DNA of 16,821 bases from an uncultured Streptomyces sp. Its GTDB lineage: Bacteria; Actinomycetota; Actinomycetes; Streptomycetales; Streptomycetaceae. This document shows positions 1 to 8,275 of this stretch, in pieces (the first letter of the stretch is position 1; each line of letters begins with the position of its first letter). A model generated the notes under the pieces. It saw nothing but the letters and a program-made list of their open reading frames with translations, had not been told where the DNA came from and ran no database searches. The stretch is from contig CAMLJW010000060.1 in NCBI GenBank assembly GCA_946480485.1, positions 1-16,821 on the forward strand, written 5' to 3'. The position numbers and the translations under genes were made by a program.

Positions 1-619
1 GTGCGGCGCACGCGGTGTGAAGGCGGTGTACGGCGTCCAGCACCAGTGGGTGACGTAGTTGCCAGGGCACGCCATAGGACTGGGACAGGTCTCCGGGGCC
101 GGGCAGGACGAGGTCGACGCCTCCGCCGGTCAGGAGTTCGTCGATGGCGTCCACGCCTTCGGCGTCCTCGATCAGTGGGATGAGCATGACCTCGGCGTTG
201 GCCTGCCGTATGTACTCCACCGGGTCGAGAAGCCCGAAGCCGGGGACACGTCCGCCGTTGAGGGAGCGCATGCCCTTGGGGGCGTAGTAGGCGGCTTCGA
301 GAGCGGCGTCGACGTCGCTTCGGGTCCGCACGTGCGGCACCACGATGCCCATGGCCCCGGCGTCCAGCGCGCGCAGCGCCGCGCCGGGGTCGGCTTCGGG
401 TACGCGCACGAACGGCGTGAGGCCGGTGGTTTCGGCGGCGCGGATCAGGTGCTCCAGCTGCTGCGGGTCGACGAGGGTGTGCTCGGTGTCGAGGATGACG
501 AAGTCATACCCGGCGCAGCCCGTCATCTCGACCAGTGCGGTGGCGGGAACCGAGCAGTAGAGCCCGTGCACCTCTTGGCCGGCGGCGAGTTTCCGCTTGA
601 CCGCGTTGGGACGCAGCAC
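1..619 (-). CDS. HpcH/HpaI-type aldolase, SbnG-like citrate synthase (partial, 3' end outside window)
   Basis: The visible 206 residues belong to the class II HpcH/HpaI pyruvate-aldolase fold. Seen: GYDFVILDTEHT at residues 37-48 with the presumed catalytic His47, Arg72 in FVRVP, the segment YAPKGMRSLNGG (113-123), metal ligand Glu151 in PLIEDAEGV, and Asp177 in GPGDLS. Arg72, Glu151 and Asp177 fall at the numbers I recall for the active site of SbnG, the staphyloferrin B citrate synthase that condenses oxaloacetate with acetyl-CoA. That, and its place at the end of an NIS operon, suggests it supplies citrate for the siderophore. The GTG start at 619 lies one base after the decarboxylase stop, with GGAG about 10 nt upstream. 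SbnG is about 259 aa, so roughly 50 residues are missing off the left edge. A catabolic 2-keto-3-deoxy acid aldolase is the alternative; context argues against it. Confidence 0.85.
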   Translation of the reverse strand, partial: MLRPNAVKRKLAAGQEVHGLYCSVPATALVEMTGCAGYDFVILDTEHTLVDPQQLEHLIRAAETTGLTPFVRVPEADPGAALRALDAGAMGIVVPHVRTRSDVDAALEAAYYAPKGMRSLNGGRVPGFGLLDPVEYIRQANAEVMLIPLIEDAEGVDAIDELLTGGGVDLVLPGPGDLSQSYGVPWQLRHPLVLDAVHRLHTACAA

Positions 620-620
620 G

Positions 621-1925
621 TCAGCTCAACTCCAGTTCGGTGTCGGGGACGTCGGTGTCGGGGACTTCGGCGTCGGCGTGTGCGTCGGCCCGCGCGTCGG
701 CGTCGGATGCGCCGCCGAGGAAGTGGAAGCTTGGCCGTGGGTGCATCAGGAAGTCGTGGTGGGAGATGTTCCACGCATAGGCGCCCGCGAGGCAGAACGC
801 CACCCGGTCGCCGGCCCGGAGCCCCGGCGCGGGGACGTGTCGGGCCAGTATGTCCTTGGGGGTGCACAGCTGGCCGGTGAGGGTGACCCGGTCTCCCCGC
901 GTCACAGGGCGCGGCCAGGGGTGCGGCCAGGGCTTGGTCACCGGCAGGACCGTGCAGGGCTGGTCGTGGCCCTTGGTCGCCGGGGTGCGCAGATGGTGGG
1001 TGCCGCCGCGGACGACGGCGAACTCCTCTCCGTGGCTGAGCTTCACGTCCAGCACCTCGGTGGCGTACCAGCCGCAGTAAGCGGTCAGCGCACGACCGGG
1101 CTCGATGCGCAGGACCAGTTCGGGGTGGGCATCCGCGAGACGGCCGATTCCCGTGCCGTACGCCGCCCAGTCGAAGCGGGCGTCCGGGTCGGCGTAGTCG
1201 ACGGCCATACCGCCGCCGACGTTGACCTCGGCGAGACGGATGCCGTGGTGTTGGGCGAGCGCCAGGGACCAGGCCACGATCGACTCGGCGGCGTCGAGGA
1301 GTTGGGGGGCGTCCAGTCCGCTGGCGAGGTGGGCGTGGATGCCGCGCAGCTCCAGGTGCGGGTAGGTGCCGTCGGTCAGAAGGCGTACGGCCTCGTCGGC
1401 CCGGGCGGGGTCGAGGCCGAACGGGGTCGGGCGGCCGCCCATCGTGAGGGAGCTGTCCTCCAGGGAGCCGTCGGACAGGGGGAGGTTGAAGCGGAGGAGG
1501 ACCGGGATCCGGGTTCCCGGGGCGACGCGTTCGGCGAGGGAGGCCAGCATGTGGAGTTCGTACGCGCTCTCCAGGTGGAAGCGTTCCACGCCCTGTTCCA
1601 GGGCCGCCGTGATCTCGGCCGGCGTCTTGCCCGGGCCGCCGAAGGCCAGGGGGCGGCCGGGAGCGGCCTTGCGGACGTGGCTGAGTTCGCCTCCGGAGGA
1701 GACCTCGTAGCCGTCCACGTACGCGCCGAGCGCGGCCAGGATCTCCGGCTCGGGATTGGCCTTGGCGGCGTAGTACAGCTCGACGCGCTCGGGCAGCGCC
1801 GCGCGGACATGCGCCGCGTGGTCGCGCAGCGCCGACAGGTCGTACAGGTAGGCGGGCAGCTCCGCGGAGGCGAGCGTGAGGGCGCGGTCGCGCACCACGG
1901 CGGTCGGGGCGGCGGGGGCGGTCAT
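621..1925 (-). CDS. PLP-dependent siderophore decarboxylase (diaminopimelate/ornithine decarboxylase fold, PvsE/SbnH-like)
   Basis: A 434-residue fold-type III PLP enzyme with an alanine-racemase-like N-terminal barrel and a C-terminal beta domain. Seen: YYAAKANPEP (51-60) with Schiff-base Lys55, HAHLASG (197-203), the glycine loop VNVGGG (234-239), phosphate-binding EPGR (275-278), the Cys354 region QLCTPKD, and Tyr383 in GAYAWN. In NIS pathways such enzymes (PvsE, SbnH) decarboxylate a citryl-amino acid intermediate rather than free diaminopimelate. The substrate here, citryl-serine or citryl-diaminopropionate, cannot be read from the sequence. The ATG at 1925 overlaps the stop of the upstream synthetase by 4 nt (ATGA), so translation is probably coupled. 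Odd: the last 28 or so residues are a low-complexity Asp/Ala/Glu tail (from about 407) beyond the normal end of the fold. Confidence 0.9.
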   Translation of the reverse strand: MTAPAAPTAVVRDRALTLASAELPAYLYDLSALRDHAAHVRAALPERVELYYAAKANPEPEILAALGAYVDGYEVSSGGELSHVRKAAPGRPLAFGGPGKTPAEITAALEQGVERFHLESAYELHMLASLAERVAPGTRIPVLLRFNLPLSDGSLEDSSLTMGGRPTPFGLDPARADEAVRLLTDGTYPHLELRGIHAHLASGLDAPQLLDAAESIVAWSLALAQHHGIRLAEVNVGGGMAVDYADPDARFDWAAYGTGIGRLADAHPELVLRIEPGRALTAYCGWYATEVLDVKLSHGEEFAVVRGGTHHLRTPATKGHDQPCTVLPVTKPWPHPWPRPVTRGDRVTLTGQLCTPKDILARHVPAPGLRAGDRVAFCLAGAYAWNISHHDFLMHPRPSFHFLGGASDADARADAHADAEVPDTDVPDTELELS

Positions 1926-3694
1926 CGGGCCGTGCCCCAGACGTCGTCGGTGTGGGAGTCGCCGGCCGGCACGTGCTCGGCGAGCGGGAACGGGGAGGCG
2001 AGGCGGACATAGCCCGCGTCGCGGTCCGCCTTGCGCTCCCAGCGGGTGAGCAGGTTGGCCTTGGCGGGCAGCGGTACGCCGGCAAGCAGCGCGCTGAGCC
2101 TCGGCGGGCGGCCGTGCGCGTCGGCGTAGTCCTGGATGGTGGCGCGGACCCGGGCCCACAGGTCGGCCTCGATCTCCGGGTGGAGGTCGGCGAGGACGGC
2201 GAGCAGCTCGGCGACGTGGTTGACCAGCAGGCAGTAGACGACCCGGTCCCAGCCCCGCTGCGCGTCGTACGTCATCGGGGTCGCGACCTCGGGCGGCAGG
2301 GCGGCCAGGGTGTCGGCGTGGTGGTCCGGGAGGAGCTTGGTGCCCTCCAGGTCGCGGAAGAGGACCTGGGCGGGCATGCCGTCGCCGTCGACGCAGACGA
2401 GGACGTTCTGCAGATGCGGTTCGAGGACCAGGCCGTGGTCGAAGTAGGCCGCCAGAACCGGTGGGAGCAGCAGATCGAGGTAGGCGCTCCACCAGGCCAG
2501 GGCGGCCCGGGGTCCCGCGCCGTTAAGGAGGCGGGAGATATGGGCGGGCCCTGTCGGGTATTCGTCGGCGATCGCGGCGGCGAGCAGCGGGGTGGTGCCG
2601 GGCATCAGCCGCTGGGGCAGCCCTTCGCGGACGATCACGCCGAAGCCTTCGAGAAGGGCCAGGTCCGGGCGCCCGTCGGGGCCGGGCAGGGCGAGGCTGC
2701 GGTAGGCGGGTTCCTGGAGCACGGCGCTGCCGGGGAAACGGGTCTCCAGGTCGGCCAGCACAGGTTCCAGGAGGCGGGTCAGCGCGACGGCGCCGGACAG
2801 CTCGTAACTGGCGTTCTTGCGCAGGCAGTTGGTGATCCTGACGTTCAGGCTGAACTTCAGGAACGTATCGCCGTCGTACAGGGTCCGCACGGAGGCGGTG
2901 GCGGCGAAGGGCCGCTCGCCGAGGCCGAGGTCGAGGATGTCGCCTCGCTCCAGGGCTGCCCGCAACCCCGGGTGCTGGCACAGCAGTTGGTACTGCCAGG
3001 GGTGTGCGGGCAGCAGCCGGTAACCGTCGGGCACGGCGGGGTGCAGCCGGTCCAGCGGCGCGGACGCGTCGGCGGTCGTGCTCTCCTCGGCGATCAGGTG
3101 GCTGCGTACGGCCAGCAGGCGCAGCGGGAAGGCCGCCTGCGCCTCGGGCGCGTACGCCGTCCAGGACGCCGGGTCCCCGGTGCGGGCCTTGGGTGTGGGG
3201 TGGAAGCGATGTCCGAAGAGCAGAGACTGCTCGGACGCCAGGTAGGTGGCGAGCCGGTCGCCGCCTCCGATGGCCGGACGGGGCAGGGCTCGCGCGGCGA
3301 GGACGGCGGAGACGGCTTGATGGCTGGAGGTGATCTGTTCCAGGAACTCGTCGTTGCTCACGCCCGTACGCAGGGACAGTTCGGCGTGCGCGTATGCGGC
3401 CAGTCCGCGCCAGTCGACCTCGGCCCAGCCGCCGTTTCGCTGCTCGGCGTGCACGGGGCCGGTGAAGCGGTGCGCGCCGAACAGGGACGTGCGGCGCAGC
3501 GCGACCCGCAACAGCACGCCGCGCCGCGGCAGTCGCAGCAGCAGGTGGCCGTCGGCGACGGCCGTCTGGTGCTCGGGGCCGGACAGCTCGCGCAACAGGC
3601 AGTTGAGGAGGGTGTACGCCACGGCCTCGTCGGCTGTGGGCAGCCCGGTCGGCGCGGCGCAACGGAGGGAAACGCTGCCGGTGGGCAGTGACAT
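1922..3694 (-). CDS. NIS synthetase, IucA/IucC family (canonical, PvsD/SbnE-like)
   Basis: A 590-residue IucA/IucC-family ATP-dependent ligase, near the usual 580-620. The ATP/substrate motifs are all present: HPTPKARTG (165-173), HPWQ (231-234), KFSLNVRITNCLR (280-292), EPHLQN (425-430), RDLEG (447-451), and a C-terminal FhuF-like segment with PAKANLLTRW (543-552). The family adenylates a carboxylate, typically citrate, and joins it to an amine or alcohol. By position it matches PvsD/XssD and would be expected to catalyse the first condensation of citrate, before the adjacent decarboxylase acts. That step assignment is inference. ATG at 3694 shares one base with the MFS stop (TGATG), and a TTGGAG ribosome site lies just upstream. 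Upstream in-frame starts would run into the MFS gene and were not chosen. Confidence 0.93.
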   Translation of the reverse strand: MSLPTGSVSLRCAAPTGLPTADEAVAYTLLNCLLRELSGPEHQTAVADGHLLLRLPRRGVLLRVALRRTSLFGAHRFTGPVHAEQRNGGWAEVDWRGLAAYAHAELSLRTGVSNDEFLEQITSSHQAVSAVLAARALPRPAIGGGDRLATYLASEQSLLFGHRFHPTPKARTGDPASWTAYAPEAQAAFPLRLLAVRSHLIAEESTTADASAPLDRLHPAVPDGYRLLPAHPWQYQLLCQHPGLRAALERGDILDLGLGERPFAATASVRTLYDGDTFLKFSLNVRITNCLRKNASYELSGAVALTRLLEPVLADLETRFPGSAVLQEPAYRSLALPGPDGRPDLALLEGFGVIVREGLPQRLMPGTTPLLAAAIADEYPTGPAHISRLLNGAGPRAALAWWSAYLDLLLPPVLAAYFDHGLVLEPHLQNVLVCVDGDGMPAQVLFRDLEGTKLLPDHHADTLAALPPEVATPMTYDAQRGWDRVVYCLLVNHVAELLAVLADLHPEIEADLWARVRATIQDYADAHGRPPRLSALLAGVPLPAKANLLTRWERKADRDAGYVRLASPFPLAEHVPAGDSHTDDVWGTAR

Positions 3695-5292
3695 CAACGG
3701 CTCCAACGAAGGTGGGGGTAACGGTGGATCAGCGTGGGAAGAACGGTGGCCGGCACCGTAATCACGGCGACGGCGGTGCCGATGAGCAGGGGCGCCGTCG
3801 GTCCGAACCAGCTGTTGCCGGCCGCGGCGGCCAGGCCGGCGGCGACCGCGCCGGCCTTGGAGGCGAACTCCAGCGAGCCGAACATCCCGCCGGGGGCGCG
3901 CCCCTTGGCGCAGTCGGCGGCGAGCACGGACAGACAGACCAGGCCGAGAGTGAGGCCCGCGCCGAGCAGCAGCCGTACGGCGACGAACCCGGCGGGCGAA
4001 CCGGCGAGGGTGTGCCCGGCCAGGCCGAGCGCGATACCGCCGAAGCCGAGCGCGATGCCGGACCTCGGGCGGTCCCGGAAGGCGGCGTGCACGGCCATCG
4101 CACCGACCAGGTAGCACAGGTGCGGCAGGGCGAAGAGCAGTCCGGACAGAACCGGCGAGGCGCCCGGTATGCGCTTCTCGACGAGTGAGATCAGGTACGG
4201 GAAGGAGATGACGGTCGAGAAGACGAATGCGAACTCGAAGGCGTAGAGGGCACGCAGGGGGCCCGGCGCGGGCTCGGCCGTGCGGTGCTCCGCTGCGCCG
4301 GGCTCGGCGCGACCGAGTCCGGTACGGGCGGGCTGGGCGTGGACCGGCTGGGTGTGGCCGGGCCGGGCACGGGCGGAATCGGCGCGGCCGGGCACGATGC
4401 GACCCGGCTCGACCGTACCGGGCTCGCTGGGGGCGGACTCGGACCCGGCGGCGGACCCGGCGGACTCGGACCCGTCAGGTTCGCGCTCGGCAGCGGCTTC
4501 CGCCTCGGCAGCCCTGCCCGCGGTCTCGTCCGCTCGCGGTTCCGGGAGCGCCGCGAGCATCAGGGCCGCGGCGAGCGGCAGTACGGCGAGCAGGGCGTAC
4601 TGGCGGTGCGGCGACAGCCAGGGCGACAGCGAGCCGACGACTATCGGCGCGAGGACGAGCGCGGCGCGGGCGCTGCCCTGCATCAGGGTGAGCGCCTTGG
4701 ACAGGGCAGGGCCCTTCAGTGCGGCGCCCAGGTAGCCGTTGGAGGCGGCGAACGTGCCGCCGAGCACGCCTTGGAGCACCAGCGCCGCGGTGAAGGCGGG
4801 CAGGGAGTCGGCCCATCCGGCGAGAAGGAACGACACGGCGAGGCCCAACTGGGCGCGCAGCAGCAGCCGTTTGCGGCCGAAGCGGTCGGCGAGCCGCCCC
4901 CACAGCGGTGCGCCGAGCCCGCCGAAGACGGTGGGCACGATGTAGAGCAGCCCGGCCCAGCGCGCGGTCGGGTCGCCGAGCTCCGGCAGGATCTGGGTGA
5001 GGTAGGGCGGCAGGCCGAGAGCGGCGAAGGACGCGACGAAGTAGCAGCCGGCGACGGCGTGAATCTGACGACGGCCGAGCTGGGAACCCGGTGTCCCACT
5101 CGATTCCTCGGCCAGTGTCTCACCCGACCCCACGGGCGGTGTTTCCGTCGGCCCCACCATCGGTGCCTCCGTTGGGCCCGCCGTCCGTCCCTCCATACGT
5201 CCCTCCATACGTCCCTCCGTACGTCCCTCCGTACGTCCCTCCGTACGTCCCTCTGTCGCGGGCGCGCGCTCGGGCGGTGCGGTGGCGGTCAT
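3694..5292 (-). CDS. MFS transporter, probable siderophore exporter (PvsC/SbnD-like)
   Basis: A 532-residue major facilitator with two hydrophobic halves of about six helices each. Motif A, GRLADRFGRK, is at 132-141 in the loop after TM2. The position between two NIS synthetases is that of PvsC in vibrioferrin clusters, so export of the finished siderophore is the likely role. Typical members are about 400-420 residues. The extra length is in two places: a roughly 75-residue hydrophilic N-terminus containing six tandem EGR(T/M) tetrapeptides (14-37), and a roughly 97-residue Glu/Pro/Ala/Arg-rich linker (250-346) between TM6 and TM7. ATG at 5292 overlaps the preceding stop by 4 nt (ATGA). The substrate is inferred from context only. 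Confidence 0.88.
   Translation of the reverse strand: MTATAPPERAPATEGRTEGRTEGRTEGRMEGRMEGRTAGPTEAPMVGPTETPPVGSGETLAEESSGTPGSQLGRRQIHAVAGCYFVASFAALGLPPYLTQILPELGDPTARWAGLLYIVPTVFGGLGAPLWGRLADRFGRKRLLLRAQLGLAVSFLLAGWADSLPAFTAALVLQGVLGGTFAASNGYLGAALKGPALSKALTLMQGSARAALVLAPIVVGSLSPWLSPHRQYALLAVLPLAAALMLAALPEPRADETAGRAAEAEAAAEREPDGSESAGSAAGSESAPSEPGTVEPGRIVPGRADSARARPGHTQPVHAQPARTGLGRAEPGAAEHRTAEPAPGPLRALYAFEFAFVFSTVISFPYLISLVEKRIPGASPVLSGLLFALPHLCYLVGAMAVHAAFRDRPRSGIALGFGGIALGLAGHTLAGSPAGFVAVRLLLGAGLTLGLVCLSVLAADCAKGRAPGGMFGSLEFASKAGAVAAGLAAAAGNSWFGPTAPLLIGTAVAVITVPATVLPTLIHRYPHLRWSR
5186..5257 (-). repeat. Six tandem copies of a 12-bp coding repeat at the 5' end of the MFS gene
   Basis: On the plus strand the unit CGTCCCTCC(A/G)TA recurs six times in register (5186, 5198, 5210, 5222, 5234, 5246), with the last copy diverged. 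On the coding strand each unit gives one Glu-Gly-Arg-Thr/Met tetrapeptide. As the unit is a multiple of three, copy-number changes keep the frame. Diverged EGRT-like words continue downstream in the gene (TEAP, GPTE), suggesting an older, longer array. Confidence 0.93.
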
Positions 5293-7070
5293 CGGGCGTC
5301 CACCGCCCTCAGCAGGTAGTTGGGGCCCCGTGTGTAGTGCTTGTTGATGTCGGCGGCGCCCGAGCGTTCCTTGCTGAGCAGGGTGCCCGCGGTGACCATG
5401 GCCTTGACGGGCAGGTCGGGCGCGTCCAGGACGTGGGCGCGCAGTGTGGCGCCCGGTTCGCCGGGTGCCGTGCCGAGCCGCTCGACGGCTTCGGCGAGCC
5501 GGTCGCGTACGAGCCGCAGCAGCTTTTCCAGCGGGGCGCGGCCGTGGCGGGCGAGTCCGAAGGCATAGGCACCCGCGCACAGGTGGACGGTGATGGTGGT
5601 GAACAGGTCGGTCAACGGCCGGTCCTGGCTGCCGACGATGCGGGGATCGACGAAGTCGGCGGCGTCGAACACGTCGGTGCCGAGGGCAGCGCTCAGCCGG
5701 TCGGCGTTGATGCGCGGCCCGTCGTTGTCCTTGAACAGGAGCCGCAACCGCGGGCCGGTGCCGTCCTGGTCCAGCACCAGCGAGATGTTCTGCTGGTGGG
5801 ACTCCAGGGCGATGCCGTAGCCGAAGAGCGTGGTCTGCCAGTCGAACAGGAGGCTGAGGCAGGCGTCCAGCAGGGCGAGCGGGTCACCGCCGTAGAAGCG
5901 GTCGGCGAGATGGTCGACAACCAGCCGGCCGCGGCCGCCCGGGGCCTCGCTCAGCAGCGCGGCCGGCGAAACGACGACGGCGTCGTCGAGACCGGCCGGG
6001 TAGCGGCGGCACAGGACGGCGAGAAGCTCGTGCCCGGCATGGGCGTACGTGCTCTCGTCGGCGTGCAGGATCCTGCCCCGGAAACGAGGTTCGCGAGCGG
6101 TCACCGTCTCGACCAGACGCTGCCCGAGGGCACCGTTGACGAGCGTGCGGGGCTTGATGGTGCGCCGGTTGCGCAGGCCCAAGGAGGCGGTGGCAAGGGG
6201 CAGTTTGAGGTGCAGGGCGGGGTCGGTGGCCAGCGCGACCGTGCGCATCGACAGGGTGGGTACGACGTCGAGGTACGGCTCCTCGACAAGGACGGCCTCG
6301 TCCTCGAGTCCGGCCTCGCGCAAGGCGTCCCGCAGCGGGGCACCGACGGTGAGCGGGTGGACGGGGACGGCCAGGTGGCTGCCGTGGCGTTCCGGCAGGC
6401 CCAGGTCCGACGGTGTCGGCAGGCAGTCGGGCAGGCCCGCCGTGCCGTCCGCGACGGTGAGGGCGTACCGCGGCAGGGCGAGCCAGCGCAGTGCGAAGCG
6501 CGGGTGGAACTCGGGCGCCCAGGAGCGCAGTTGGTCTTCGCCGAGGCCGGATCGGCCGCGGGCCGTCGGGTAGACGGGGTGGTCGAGGTGGGCGGCGAGG
6601 GTGTCGTGGGCGAGGCCTGCGGCCAGGCCGGTCCAGTGGGCGGGATCGGTGCCGTAGCGCCCGGCGAGCCGGTCCGTCACCTCTCCGTGGGCCGCGGCGT
6701 GCAGCCTCATGGTCGCCAGCGTCTGCCGGCACTCCTCGGCGAAGGCGTCGAATCCGTCCCGGTCGACGGGCGCGGCGAGCTCGCGCAGCGCGGCGACGAC
6801 CTCCTCCACCGAGGCCAGTTCGGCACCGTCCGACTCCCGCCGCAGCAGCGGCAGCCGGGCCGCGTCCGCGCACTGGAAGCCGTCCTCGGCGACCGGCAGC
6901 AACAGGGCGTCGCCGTCTTCGGCCGCCAGTCGCAGCCACCGGCCGTCCGCCCGCTCCACGGCTGTGCTGCGGGCGCGCAACCCGACGACGTCCTCCCGTA
7001 GCAGCGCGCTGAGCACACGCTGCACCAGGTCCGCCTCAACGGCGTCAGGCGTGGTGGTGATCGTGGACAT
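5289..7070 (-). CDS. NIS synthetase, IucA/IucC family (divergent, PvsB-like)
   Basis: A 593-residue protein recognisable as IucA/IucC family, but with altered motifs. HPVYPTARGRSG (164-175) replaces the usual HPxxKxRxG, HPLT (238-241) replaces HPWQ, and FKDND (446-450) replaces the RD motif. LHLKLPLATASLGLRNRR (286-303), ESHQQN (423-428) and the C-terminal PVKAMVTAGTLLSK remain typical. In vibrioferrin-type clusters this position is PvsB/XssB, thought to perform a second condensation onto the citryl intermediate; this is an analogy, not shown here. The ATG at 7070 shares its A with the ATP-grasp stop (TGATG), and a strong GGGAGG site sits at 7081-7086 inside the upstream gene. The following MFS gene overlaps the end by 4 nt. 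Confidence 0.9.
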   Translation of the reverse strand: MSTITTTPDAVEADLVQRVLSALLREDVVGLRARSTAVERADGRWLRLAAEDGDALLLPVAEDGFQCADAARLPLLRRESDGAELASVEEVVAALRELAAPVDRDGFDAFAEECRQTLATMRLHAAAHGEVTDRLAGRYGTDPAHWTGLAAGLAHDTLAAHLDHPVYPTARGRSGLGEDQLRSWAPEFHPRFALRWLALPRYALTVADGTAGLPDCLPTPSDLGLPERHGSHLAVPVHPLTVGAPLRDALREAGLEDEAVLVEEPYLDVVPTLSMRTVALATDPALHLKLPLATASLGLRNRRTIKPRTLVNGALGQRLVETVTAREPRFRGRILHADESTYAHAGHELLAVLCRRYPAGLDDAVVVSPAALLSEAPGGRGRLVVDHLADRFYGGDPLALLDACLSLLFDWQTTLFGYGIALESHQQNISLVLDQDGTGPRLRLLFKDNDGPRINADRLSAALGTDVFDAADFVDPRIVGSQDRPLTDLFTTITVHLCAGAYAFGLARHGRAPLEKLLRLVRDRLAEAVERLGTAPGEPGATLRAHVLDAPDLPVKAMVTAGTLLSKERSGAADINKHYTRGPNYLLRAVDAR

Positions 7071-8260
7071 CACGGGGTGACCTCCCAGCGCTGCGCGGCG
7101 AGCAGGTCGTCGGCGACCCGGTCCACCGTCTCCTGATCGGTGCCGACGGCTCGCAGCACACCGACGTAGTCCCGGTTGGTGTGGTACAGCTCGTGCCGCT
7201 CCCCCAGCCCCCGCAGCGGGCGGTAGGCCAACTGGACGCCGTCGACGGTCAGATCGGCGGCGGGCGGGGCCGCGGTGAGCGTTCCGGGGCCGGGGGCGCA
7301 CAGGTGGTCGATGCGGGCCGCGCCGTCCGTGCGAGCGCCCAGGTCGGCGGGCAGCGGCTTCCCCAGGTGCGTGTGGAGGATGTGCTCGAACAGCGGGATG
7401 TCCAGCAGCTGGGCGAGCATCAGGTCGCACTGGTCGCCGATGGCCCGGTAGTTGACCTCGATGATCCGGGCACGGCCCTGGTGCGTCACGAACTCGGTGT
7501 GGCAGGCGCCGAATCCGACGCCGAGCGCGTCGAGTTGCGCCAGCACCTGGGTCACGACCGGCTCAGGATGCGCGGGGACGAAGCTGTGCCGTCGCTCGAT
7601 GAAGTGCGGCGGCGCGGAGAGCTCGGTGTGGAAGCCGCCCAGGACATGCCGCGTACGGCCGTCGCCGAGGGTTTCCAGGGTGTGCAGTTCGCCCGCGAGG
7701 TACTCCTCCACGACCAGCGCCGCGCCGGGTCGCCGGGCCTGGATCTCCTGGCAGCGCGGCACCAGTTCGTTGGGCCCGCCGACCAGCACCACGTCCTCGC
7801 TGGCCACGCCCTCACGCGGTTTGACCACGCACGGGTACGGCACGCTGAGGCCGGTGAGTGACACCGGATCCTCCCCCGCCGCGAGCTCCGCCGACCAGAC
7901 GGTGTCGGCGCCGGTCGCGGCGAGGTGGCGGCGCAGGTGCGCCTTGTCCTTGGTGCGCAGCGTCGCCCGCCAGTCCTTGGCGGGCAGGCCGAAGTAGTCG
8001 GCGGCCAGGGCGGCTTGGGTCTGCAGGTGGTCGCTGTTGGTGAAGACCGCGTCGGCGCGGCGGTGCGTCGCTATCCGGCTGATGACCGCACGGAAGTCGC
8101 GTACGTCGCACTCCAGGACCTCGGTCCTGGGATGACGACGCCGGTGGGGTTCTGGCTGGTCGGTGAGGATCGTGACGTCGAGGCCGAGCCGGGTGGCGGC
8201 GGGCAGAAAGCCTTCGCTGACGGAGTCGGTGGGGTTGAGGGCAAGCAGGTGGAGCCTCAA
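7070..8260 (-). CDS. ATP-grasp ligase, first gene of the siderophore operon (PvsA/XssA-like)
   Basis: A 396-residue ATP-grasp-fold enzyme (carbamoyl-phosphate synthase/D-Ala-D-Ala ligase superfamily), which forms amide bonds through an acyl-phosphate. Seen: CVVKPREGVASEDV (144-157) with ATP-binding Lys147, VVEEYLAGEL (183-192), and RARIIEVNYRAIGD (263-276) with probable Mg ligands Glu268 and Asn270. I chose the TTG at 8260 because GGAAAGG (8269-8275) lies 8 nt upstream and it gives a natural beginning, MRLHLLALNP. The open frame extends to 8359, but that would place coding sequence over the promoter and iron box. It heads the operon, as pvsA does in vibrioferrin clusters, and probably joins an amino acid (Ala in vibrioferrin) to the citrate core. 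The actual amino acid is unknown. Confidence 0.87.
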   Translation of the reverse strand: MRLHLLALNPTDSVSEGFLPAATRLGLDVTILTDQPEPHRRRHPRTEVLECDVRDFRAVISRIATHRRADAVFTNSDHLQTQAALAADYFGLPAKDWRATLRTKDKAHLRRHLAATGADTVWSAELAAGEDPVSLTGLSVPYPCVVKPREGVASEDVVLVGGPNELVPRCQEIQARRPGAALVVEEYLAGELHTLETLGDGRTRHVLGGFHTELSAPPHFIERRHSFVPAHPEPVVTQVLAQLDALGVGFGACHTEFVTHQGRARIIEVNYRAIGDQCDLMLAQLLDIPLFEHILHTHLGKPLPADLGARTDGAARIDHLCAPGPGTLTAAPPAADLTVDGVQLAYRPLRGLGERHELYHTNRDYVGVLRAVGTDQETVDRVADDLLAAQRWEVTP

Positions 8261-8268
8261 GGTCGGGG

Positions 8269-8275
8269 CCTTTCC
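8269..8275 (-). promoter_or_regulatory. Ribosome binding site deciding the TTG start of the ATP-grasp gene
   Basis: GGAAAGG on the minus strand, 8 nt before TTG 8260. A 7-codon out-of-frame mini-ORF (ATG at 8281, MPERPRP) ends in a TGA that overlaps this TTG. Confidence 0.55.

Noticed and set aside
1952..3691. 579-codon plus-strand open frame opposite the canonical NIS synthetase
   Set aside because: It mirrors the real minus-strand gene; its Gly/Val/Arg/Gln-rich composition is typical of antisense frames in high-GC DNA, and it has no family motif.
5186..5257. Regular short repeats considered as a CRISPR array
   Set aside because: Units are 12 bp, directly adjacent with no spacers, and in frame inside a gene.
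5091..7001. 636-codon plus-strand open frame opposite the divergent NIS synthetase
   Set aside because: It crosses two well-supported minus-strand genes, its VPPYVPPY repeats are the reverse reading of the 12-bp repeat, and it resembles no protein.
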